Positions 22,228-28,466 of a stretch of 28,466 nt of DNA are shown here, piece by piece. Position 1 is the stretch's first letter, and each line of letters opens with the position of its first letter. A program made the translations under genes and the position numbers. The DNA comes from Treponema sp. (lineage in GTDB: Bacteria > Spirochaetota > Spirochaetia > Treponematales > Treponemataceae), in the NCBI GenBank assembly GCA_004554075.1, contig SFOB01000025.1, positions 1-28,466 on the forward strand. The letters are read 5' to 3'. Under the pieces are notes generated by a model. The model made no database searches, had not been told where the DNA came from, and saw only the letters and a program-made list of their open reading frames with translations.

Positions 22228-25200
22228 TGAGTTTAAGTCGAAAAACCCTTGAACATCCTGTTCTCATTCTTATTGTATTTGCACTTTTCGGCATGGTAGG
22301 CCTCTTTACTTTGAGCAATGTTGCAACCGCTCTTCTGCCGGAAATGGAAAATCCATCTCTTTCTATTAATACTTCTTATCCGAATGCAGACCCGGAATCT
22401 GTAGAAAAATCTATAACCAGGCTGATTGAAAGTGCGGTTATGAGTGTAAACGGACTTAAGAATCTTACTTCTACTTCGAACGAAGGTTCTTCAAACGTTT
22501 CCCTTGAATTTGAATATGGAACAGACCTTACAGCGGCCATGAATGATGTCCGCGATAAACTGGACCGTGTAAAGCGGGCTCTGCCGGACAATGCCGGCAC
22601 TCCAACAATCTTCCGCTTCTCCGGAGATAACGGCGAAATCATGCGAATCCTTATCCGCGGTAACCGCTCTGTAGATGACCTTAAATCAATTGCAGAAAGT
22701 AATGTTGTAAGCATTCTTGAGCAGGCCGATGGTGTAGGTGAGGCTGAAGTTTACGGGGGACGTGCCGCTCAGGTAAACGTAAAACTGGACCAGAACCGCA
22801 TGGCTGCATACGGCTTTACAGTGCCAACAGTTACAAGTGCTCTTTCAAAACAGAACCTTGAGCTTGGCGGTGGTAAGGTTCAGGAAGGACACAAAAACTA
22901 TATTGTCCGCACCACAGGTGAATATACAAGCCTTGATGAAATTAACGATACTGTAATTGCGACAATCAACGGCTACAGTATCCGTCTTCGCGATATTGGT
23001 GAAGCTACAATCGGCTATGGTGACACCACCCAGGAATCTTTTATCAATGGTGAAAAGGGGGTTTATATAAGTGTTTCAAAGCAGTCGGATGCAAACTCTG
23101 TTACGGTTGCAAATAATGTTTACAAGAAAATTGAACAGGCTGAAAACAATCTTCCGCCGGATGTAACCCTTCAGATTATTCAGGACTCAACAGATGCTAT
23201 CCGTGAGACAATCAATACTTTGATTACCTCTGCCTGGCAGGGCTTGATTCTTGCGGTAATTATCCTCTTTATCTTCCTGCAGAACTTTAAGTCTACAATC
23301 ATCATTTCAATTTCTATTCCGCTTTCCATCATCATTACACTTTTTGCAATGAGTATGTTCGGACTTACTTTGAACATGATGACTCTTACAGGTTTGATTC
23401 TGGGTGTTGGTATGATTGTAGATGCCTCAATCGTAATGATTGATAATATCTACGCTTACCGCCAGCGAGGAGCAAAGCCTCGTACCTCTGCAATTCTTGG
23501 TTCTCAGGAAATGCTGATGTCTGTAATTTCCGGAAACCTCACAACAATCTGTGTATTCCTTCCATTCATTTTCTTTATCAAGGATCTGGGCTTTATGGGC
23601 CAGATGTTCAAGGCTGCAATCTTTACTATTGTAATTGCCCTTGTTTCTTCTCTGCTCGTTGCCATCTTCCTGGTACCGGTTCTGGCTGGAAAGTTCCTGC
23701 CTCTTTCTAACCGTAAAGAAAAGCCTGTAAGAAATCCTGTTTTGAAAAAGACCTACGGATTTTTTGAAGGCGTTATTCAGTACTTTACTCGTTTATACAC
23801 AAAACTTTTGCAGAAGGCTCTGGATAACCGCCTGATAACAATTATTGCTGCAGTATGTGTTCTTATAATTTCCTTTGCCTTTATTCCAACAATGCAGATT
23901 AATCAGATTCCAGCCGGCCGTGATGATCAGGTTCAGCTGAATATCAATATGGCAACTGCAACTCCTTTTGAAGAAACAAAGGAAGTTGTAATGGCTCTGG
24001 AAGCTTATGTAAAAGAAGAGTGTAAGGGCTATAAAACTGTTACAACTTCTATTGGTGGTAGAAATACAAACCGTGGTTCTATCACAATTGCCCTGCCTGA
24101 AACTGCAAAGCAGATAGACTCTGCCGAGGTTATGCAGAACAAGCTCCGTAAACATTTCTCAGAATTCCCGAGTGCCCGTCTTTCCTTCAGCGAAGGCTTC
24201 CGCGGCCAGTGGATGGGAAGCAGTGTTGATATTGTTCTTCTTTCTGATGACCTTGATGCAGCTCTTGATACTGCAGAAGAAATCCGGGATGTAATTGCCC
24301 AGAATAAAAAAATCAGTGAACCTTCCGTAAGTATGGATAAAGGTCTTCCACAGGTTGAAATTGTGATTGACCGTGAGCGTGCTTATAATATGGGTGTAGA
24401 TATTGCAACGGTTGCCCGCGAAATCAACTATGCAATTAACGGTTCTACTGCCTGCACTTACAAAAGTAATGGTAAAGACTACAGTGTAGTTGTTGCCTAT
24501 CGTCCGGAAGACCGTAAGACAATCAACGACCTTGAGTCAATTTATGTGCGCGGTAACGGCGGTATGGTAAGCGTTGCAAACTTTGCTTCCATCAAAAAAG
24601 GCCTTGGTCCGGTTTCTATCCGACGCGAAAGCCAGAAGCGAATTATTCATATCCGCGCAAGTAACCTTACACAGGAAAACGATAACGTAATTGAAGATGA
24701 GATTAAAGCTGCAATTCAGGAAAATGTAATTATTCCGGATTCAGTAGTTCTTAATTACAAGGGTGCATGGAAGGATACAATGAGTCAGTACGGCTTCTAT
24801 GCAAAGATTGCAATTATGGCAATTCTTCTTGTATTCGGAGTTATGGCTGCAACTTACGAAAGCTTTAAGGCTCCGCTCATCAACCTTGCAACAATGCCAT
24901 TTATTATAATTGGTGTAATTTTGATTCATAAGATAATCGGCGAAGCACTTTCTTTCATGACAGCAGTTGGTGTTATCATGCTGATTGGTATCGTTGTAAA
25001 CAACGGTATCATTCTCGTTGACTATACAAACATTCTTGTTGGTCGTGGCTATGAGCTTAAAAAGGCCTGCCTTGAATCTGGGAAGAGCCGCTTCCGCCCT
25101 GTATTGATGACAACCCTTACAACAATTCTGGGTATGCTTCCTATGTGTTTTACAACAGAAGGTCAGTCAAGTATGGTTCGCCCGATTGCCATTGCGGTAG

Positions 25201-25337
25201 TTGGTGGTTTGATTTCTTCAACCTTTATTACTCTGCTGGTTATACCTGTGCTCTACAGTCTGGTAATGAGAAAAAGAGGTAGAGTTGCAAAGTCAAAAAT
25301 CAAGGTTGAGTTTGAAGCAGAAGGGGAGGTTGAATAA
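22227..25337 (+). CDS. RND family efflux pump, inner-membrane subunit
   Basis: A 1036-residue proton-driven transporter with the AcrB layout: helix 1 (~12-32), a large periplasmic domain, helices 2-6 (~335-490), helix 7 (~535-553), a second periplasmic domain, and helices 8-12. In helix 4 the AcrB double Asp becomes D399-A400 (GMIVDASIVMIDN), so one acidic proton carrier remains. In helix 10 the usual Lys position is in GIVVNNGIILVDY. These changes occur in other RND branches. Export substrate (drug, lipid or metal) cannot be told. It is coupled to the adaptor before it and to the PII-like gene after it (TAATG). Confidence 0.93.
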   Translation: MSLSRKTLEHPVLILIVFALFGMVGLFTLSNVATALLPEMENPSLSINTSYPNADPESVEKSITRLIESAVMSVNGLKNLTSTSNEGSSNVSLEFEYGTDLTAAMNDVRDKLDRVKRALPDNAGTPTIFRFSGDNGEIMRILIRGNRSVDDLKSIAESNVVSILEQADGVGEAEVYGGRAAQVNVKLDQNRMAAYGFTVPTVTSALSKQNLELGGGKVQEGHKNYIVRTTGEYTSLDEINDTVIATINGYSIRLRDIGEATIGYGDTTQESFINGEKGVYISVSKQSDANSVTVANNVYKKIEQAENNLPPDVTLQIIQDSTDAIRETINTLITSAWQGLILAVIILFIFLQNFKSTIIISISIPLSIIITLFAMSMFGLTLNMMTLTGLILGVGMIVDASIVMIDNIYAYRQRGAKPRTSAILGSQEMLMSVISGNLTTICVFLPFIFFIKDLGFMGQMFKAAIFTIVIALVSSLLVAIFLVPVLAGKFLPLSNRKEKPVRNPVLKKTYGFFEGVIQYFTRLYTKLLQKALDNRLITIIAAVCVLIISFAFIPTMQINQIPAGRDDQVQLNINMATATPFEETKEVVMALEAYVKEECKGYKTVTTSIGGRNTNRGSITIALPETAKQIDSAEVMQNKLRKHFSEFPSARLSFSEGFRGQWMGSSVDIVLLSDDLDAALDTAEEIRDVIAQNKKISEPSVSMDKGLPQVEIVIDRERAYNMGVDIATVAREINYAINGSTACTYKSNGKDYSVVVAYRPEDRKTINDLESIYVRGNGGMVSVANFASIKKGLGPVSIRRESQKRIIHIRASNLTQENDNVIEDEIKAAIQENVIIPDSVVLNYKGAWKDTMSQYGFYAKIAIMAILLVFGVMAATYESFKAPLINLATMPFIIIGVILIHKIIGEALSFMTAVGVIMLIGIVVNNGIILVDYTNILVGRGYELKKACLESGKSRFRPVLMTTLTTILGMLPMCFTTEGQSSMVRPIAIAVVGGLISSTFITLLVIPVLYSLVMRKRGRVAKSKIKVEFEAEGEVE

Positions 25338-25633
25338 TGGCAGATTTATATCGTGCAGAAATAGTTTCTAACCAGTCGGTTCAGGAAGATATTACAGAAC
25401 TCCTTGAACAGGAAATTCCTTCGATTCAGTATACTGTGATTCCGGAAATCCATGGCCGCGGTGGCCGTACAAAAAAACTCGGCGACACTGTATGGCCGGA
25501 AATGAACTTTGCACTTTTTACTTATGTAGAAAAGAAAGATGCGTTGAAGGTTAAGGCTGTTGTTGAAGCTGTAAAAAATCGCTTTCCGAACGAAGGTATA
25601 AGTCTCTTCTTTACAAAGGCCGAAGAAATTTAA
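25337..25633 (+). CDS. PII-like transporter-associated protein
   Basis: A 98-residue protein with the ferredoxin-like fold pattern of PII proteins and the hallmark run EIHGRGGRTKKLGDTVWPEMN (about residues 38-58), matching the PG0541-type transporter-associated proteins often found next to RND pumps. There is no T-loop Tyr as in GlnB. It probably binds a small molecule or the pump and tunes efflux; this is inferred from context. Its ATG overlaps the pump stop by one base, with GGGGAGG upstream. Its TAA overlaps the stop codon of the convergent prmC gene, and no terminator lies between. Confidence 0.8.
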   Translation: MADLYRAEIVSNQSVQEDITELLEQEIPSIQYTVIPEIHGRGGRTKKLGDTVWPEMNFALFTYVEKKDALKVKAVVEAVKNRFPNEGISLFFTKAEEI

Positions 25634-26577
25634 AACATTTCTACAACTCTCAATTGTCCTTCCAAATCTTTATGTATCTCCGTATTAAATCCCGCATCCT
25701 CTGCAAGTGCGGCTGTCGCCTCCGCATTGTATTCCCCTGTCTCCATAAGGACAGTGCCTCGCGGTGCTAAATGTGCCTGGGCCTGAGGAATAAGATTTCT
25801 TATGATTTCCAAACCGTCATCTGCTGCCTTGCCGCTTCCGTCGGTCGCAAGAGCCCGGTCACCTGTCAGAGTAATGTCTCCATCAAGAGCAAGTCGCGGT
25901 TCGCTGCGTCCATCCTTCAAAAGTTCGTCTACCATTGTATGAGGAATATAAGGCGGGTTTGAAAGAATTACGTCGTATTTAATTGCCTCGGAAATTGCAT
26001 CGAAGAGGTTTGTTCGCACGAAGTTGAAGCGGGATTTTACAAGACCTCCGTACTGGCCAAGCAGGGCCTCAGCGTTACGCTGTGCAATGTCGAGTGCTGG
26101 CTCGGAGATGTCTGCAAGTGTAAATTTTGGAAGTTGTTCCGGGGGAACTCTTTCGTCTTCCAGCAGGGTCTTTGCAACCGCAATTGCAATACAGCCGCTT
26201 CCTGTACACATGTCACAAACAGTCAAAAGATTTTCTCCGCGGGCATCCATCATAGAAAGAATTACGTCTACGGCAAGTTCAACTAAGATTTCTGTATCTG
26301 GCTTTGGAATGAGAACAGCAGGAGACACAATAAAGTCGTAGCCGTAGAATTCCTTGTGGCCGGTTATGTAAGCTATAGGCAGACCTGAGGCGCGGCGGGC
26401 TACGGCGTCATTCAATTGTGGTTTTGTACCGTCAGGCAATTCCTCATTTTGCTTCATCAAAAGCTGTGTCTTATTAAGATTAAGAAAATGACATAAAAGA
26501 ACTTCCGCATCAAGCTGTGGTGACGCGGAAGTTTTTAATGAATCAATTATATGTTTTTTATATTCTCTGATTGTCAT
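25630..26577 (-). CDS. prmC: Peptide chain release factor N5-glutamine methyltransferase
   Basis: PrmC methylates the Gln of the GGQ motif in release factors, using SAM. The 315-residue protein has the N-terminal helical domain, the substrate-loop motif IPKPDTE (90-96), SAM-binding DMCTGSGCIAI (122-132) and the catalytic N207-PPY-IP. After EPRLALDGD there is an insert of about 18 residues (LTGDRALATDGSGKAADD, about 237-254) before GLEIIR, which most homologues lack. Its ATG overlaps the prfA stop (TAATG), so enzyme and substrate are made together. Confidence 0.94.
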   Translation of the reverse strand: MTIREYKKHIIDSLKTSASPQLDAEVLLCHFLNLNKTQLLMKQNEELPDGTKPQLNDAVARRASGLPIAYITGHKEFYGYDFIVSPAVLIPKPDTEILVELAVDVILSMMDARGENLLTVCDMCTGSGCIAIAVAKTLLEDERVPPEQLPKFTLADISEPALDIAQRNAEALLGQYGGLVKSRFNFVRTNLFDAISEAIKYDVILSNPPYIPHTMVDELLKDGRSEPRLALDGDITLTGDRALATDGSGKAADDGLEIIRNLIPQAQAHLAPRGTVLMETGEYNAEATAALAEDAGFNTEIHKDLEGQLRVVEMF

Positions 26578-27659
26578 TAAAGTTCAGTAATATCCGACTT
26601 AAGCTGCTCTTCCTTAGCGTAAACGTTAAGAGCATCGAGCATATCGTCCATTTCGCCCATCATGAAAGAAGGCAGGTTGTGAGCCGAATAGTTGATGCGG
26701 TGGTCTGTTACGCGGTCCTGAGGGAAGTTGTAAGTACGGATTTTTTCGGAGCGGGCGCCAGAGCCAACCATACTGCTTCGAGCTGCTGCACGCTCTTCCT
26801 GCTTCTTGCTTTCTTCGAGGTCAAAGAGGCGGGCACGGAGTACGCGGAAGGCCTTTTCCTTATTCTTAATCTGAGACTTTTCATCCTGCTGAATAACAAC
26901 AAGACCGGTCGGAATATGAGTAAGACGAACGGCAGAGTCAGTTGTGTTTACACACTGTCCACCAGGTCCACCGGCACGCATAACGTCAACGCGAACATCA
27001 CCCGGCTTAATTTCAATTTCAGTTTCTTCTGCTTCAGGCAAAACGGCAACAGTTGCAGTAGAAGTCTGCAGACGTCCCTGGCTTTCTGTTGCAGGAACAC
27101 GCTGAACGCGGTGAACACCAGATTCCCAGCGCAAAGTTCCATATACAAATTTTCCAGAGATAGAAGTTACAATCTTGTTGAAACCGCCAACTTCAGTTTC
27201 CTGAGCTTCCATTGTTTCAGTTTTCCAGCCCTTGCGTTCTGCAAGGTGAGTGTACATTTCCCAAAGGTCGCGTACAAAGAGGGAAGCTTCATCACCGCCG
27301 GCAGCCGAACGGATTTCAAGAATAATGTTCTTTTCATCAAGAGGATCAGGCGGAACAAGTTTAAGTTTAATTTCTTCCTCGAGCTTAGGCTGTTTTTCTT
27401 CCAGTTCCTTAAGTTCTTCGCGGGCCATCTCTTTCATTTCGGCATCGTCTTCGTTAGTAATCATTTCTTTTGCATCAGTAATGCCCTGGAGAACTTTCTT
27501 GTACTCATCATAAAGCGCGCACAATTCAGTCAAATATCCGTGCTCGCGCATTGTGTCCTTGTACTTCTTCGGGTCCTTCACGAGGTTAGGATCCATTACA
27601 AGGTCGCTTACTACCTTAAAGCGTTTCTCACATTCATCAAGCTTCTTAATCAAATCCAT
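26577..27659 (-). CDS. prfA: Peptide chain release factor 1
   Basis: RF1 releases finished proteins at UAA and UAG. The 360-residue length is standard. The stop-codon recognition motif is P189-A-T191 (RVPATESQGR), the RF1 type rather than the SPF of RF2. The catalytic GGQ is at 233-235 within RAGGPGGQCVNTTDSAVRLTH; the residue after GGQ is Cys where E. coli has His. The N-terminal coiled-coil domain is Lys/Glu-rich. It heads the prfA-prmC operon. No Shine-Dalgarno sequence is seen; a GATAAT ends 10 nt before the ATG. Confidence 0.97.
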   Translation of the reverse strand: MDLIKKLDECEKRFKVVSDLVMDPNLVKDPKKYKDTMREHGYLTELCALYDEYKKVLQGITDAKEMITNEDDAEMKEMAREELKELEEKQPKLEEEIKLKLVPPDPLDEKNIILEIRSAAGGDEASLFVRDLWEMYTHLAERKGWKTETMEAQETEVGGFNKIVTSISGKFVYGTLRWESGVHRVQRVPATESQGRLQTSTATVAVLPEAEETEIEIKPGDVRVDVMRAGGPGGQCVNTTDSAVRLTHIPTGLVVIQQDEKSQIKNKEKAFRVLRARLFDLEESKKQEERAAARSSMVGSGARSEKIRTYNFPQDRVTDHRINYSAHNLPSFMMGEMDDMLDALNVYAKEEQLKSDITEL

Positions 27660-27669
27660 AATGGGCTAT

Positions 27670-27675
27670 ATTATC
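27670..27675 (-). promoter_or_regulatory. Candidate -10 box of prfA-prmC
   Basis: GATAAT (5 of 6 to TATAAT) ends 10 nt before the ATG; an overlapping TATGAT three bases earlier is an alternative. No convincing -35 box. Spacing suggests a very short or absent 5' untranslated region. Confidence 0.4.
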
Positions 27676-27851
27676 ATAGAAAGAAAAAATTGGAAATAGG
27701 GGGTGAGGTGATGAAAAATCTATGACTATTACCCATTGATAACTTATTACGATTCATATTCATATCTGTAAGAGTTGTTTCTTTTTTCTAATACCATTAA
27801 AGTTTGTTCTTTATTTATCAAAAGATGTTTTTTATTACAGCAAAATTGTGT

Positions 27852-27857
27852 TATAAT
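27852..27857 (+). promoter_or_regulatory. -10 box in the AT-rich gap before the last gene
   Basis: A perfect TATAAT, giving a leader of about 45 nt before the ATG at 27910; the -35 region is weak. The rest of the gap (27676-27909) is AT-rich. It holds a purine-rich GGGGGTGAGGTG at about 27699-27710 directly before a four-codon ATG ORF (MKNL), possibly a gene remnant, and nothing else I can support. Confidence 0.45.
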
Positions 27858-27909
27858 CTCATTAATTAATAATGTTTAAATTTTTCAAAATAATTTTGGG
27901 GTTTTAAAC

Positions 27910-28410
27910 ATGAAAAAAAATATATTTGTTCTATTGTCTTTATTTGTATCAAACTTTTTATTCTCGTATGATTTTGGATTATATAGTATAGAAACTGATA
28001 ATAATGTTGTTACAGTTTATAGGGGCAAAAGCATGCAAACTGTTTCAGATGAAAATTATCTAGTTTCAATGCTTGCTGCTAAAAACTCTCATGGTATTCA
28101 ATTATCAACATCAATTACCAATTATTCATCAAATGATTATTTATTCAAAGAAAATAGTATTTCAGTTTATCAAGGAATATTTGAAAATAATAATTGGGAA
28201 AAAATAGAATACATACCAGCATCAATTTATTATGAACAAGAAAAACGTGCAGCTCGAACAGAAGAGATTGTTTCTGCCATAGCACTCGGTATTAGTGCTG
28301 CAAATGCTGGTTATTCAACATATTCTGGTAATGGTTATGTAAATGGTTATCGTTATACATATACAGCTAGAGTTATAATCAAAAGTTGTGGATTGGCTAA
28401 AATAGCCTAA
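27910..28410 (+). CDS. Exported protein of unknown function, AT-rich
   Basis: A 166-residue protein with a clear signal peptide (MKKNIFVLLSLFVSNFLFSY, cut near residue 19). The mature part has beta-like stretches, then a basic/acidic helix (YEQEKRAARTEEIVSAIALGI) and a Gly/Tyr/Ser-rich tail (STYSGNGYVNGYRYTYTARV). I do not recognise the family. Codon use is more AT-rich than in the central genes, so it may have been acquired. There is no Shine-Dalgarno sequence, only TTTTGGGG. The last ten residues (IIKSCGLAKIA) change character, so the true C-terminus may have been altered by a frameshift. A GGCTA-AAA-TAGCC hairpin lies at the stop. Confidence 0.65.
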   Translation: MKKNIFVLLSLFVSNFLFSYDFGLYSIETDNNVVTVYRGKSMQTVSDENYLVSMLAAKNSHGIQLSTSITNYSSNDYLFKENSISVYQGIFENNNWEKIEYIPASIYYEQEKRAARTEEIVSAIALGISAANAGYSTYSGNGYVNGYRYTYTARVIIKSCGLAKIA

Positions 28411-28422
28411 GATAGAAAAAGA

Positions 28423-28465
28423 GGTTTGAATCGGATAAAATGTTTTTACCGCAAAACAACAAACC
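28423..28465 (+). repeat. Imperfect inverted repeat at the right edge
   Basis: GGTTTG (28423-28428) pairs with CAAACC (28460-28465), and an inner CGG with CCG, around an AT-rich loop. It may be part of a terminator or the start of a mobile element end; the window stops here. Confidence 0.35.
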
Positions 28466-28466
28466 G

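Noticed and set aside
26571..27725. Plus-strand open frame of 384 codons over prfA
   Set aside because: It is entirely antisense to prfA, has no family features, and is rich in Phe, Leu and Ser as expected from the complement of an acidic/lysine-rich gene.

Overview
The window looks like chromosomal DNA of a gut- or rumen-type spirochaete, most likely Treponema-like. The grounds are a spirochaete-style mix of outer-membrane and lipoprotein genes, moderate-to-low GC, a RelA/SpoT-type protein, a LytTR-DUF3021 pair and a MetA transferase. The genus is inferred from protein style, not proven. There are no rRNA or tRNA genes, CRISPR arrays, integrases or complete insertion sequences. Nearly all of it is tightly packed housekeeping and metabolic genes; only the two ends (about 1-380 and 27,700-28,466) are AT-rich and gene-poor.

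Layout, left to right. (1) A 17-codon 3' end of a gene and an AT-rich gap lead to a hairpin terminator. (2) malQ (amylomaltase) on the minus strand. (3) A plus-strand LytTR regulator plus DUF3021 membrane protein, with a structured 5' leader and two in-phase direct repeats. (4) A minus-strand run: a small unknown protein, a PflA-like radical SAM protein, a serine esterase and a Nudix-HD fusion. (5) tatD on plus, converging with and overlapping the end of a minus operon of EEP-family phosphoesterase, adenine DNA methyltransferase and RsuA-type pseudouridine synthase. (6) A sodium:solute symporter and metA, converging on a very large shared hairpin. (7) A plus operon: HSL-type hydrolase lacking its catalytic His, U32 protein, exported barrel-like protein and lipoprotein phosphoesterase. 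(8) A RelA/SpoT homologue with a degraded hydrolase site and no ACT domain. (9) A complete RND efflux operon (TolC-like, adaptor, pump) ending in a PII-like protein. (10) prfA-prmC, the RF1 gene and the enzyme that methylates RF1. (11) An AT-rich exported protein of unknown function.

The most interesting signals are these. At least seven genes at the head of a transcription unit have a -10-like box only 6-10 nt before the start codon and no Shine-Dalgarno sequence, which suggests widespread leaderless transcription. A PII-like protein is translationally coupled to an RND pump. The RelA/SpoT protein keeps the RFKD synthetase motif but has lost its HD hydrolase residues. The HSL esterase has Phe where the catalytic His should be. 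The LytTR-DUF3021 unit carries candidate operator repeats and a leader with a short ORF and hairpins. The esterase mRNA leader has mutually exclusive hairpins around its ribosome binding site. I did not find a clear large novel system; the coupled pump with its PII-like protein and the LytTR-DUF3021 unit are the best candidates for little-studied regulation.
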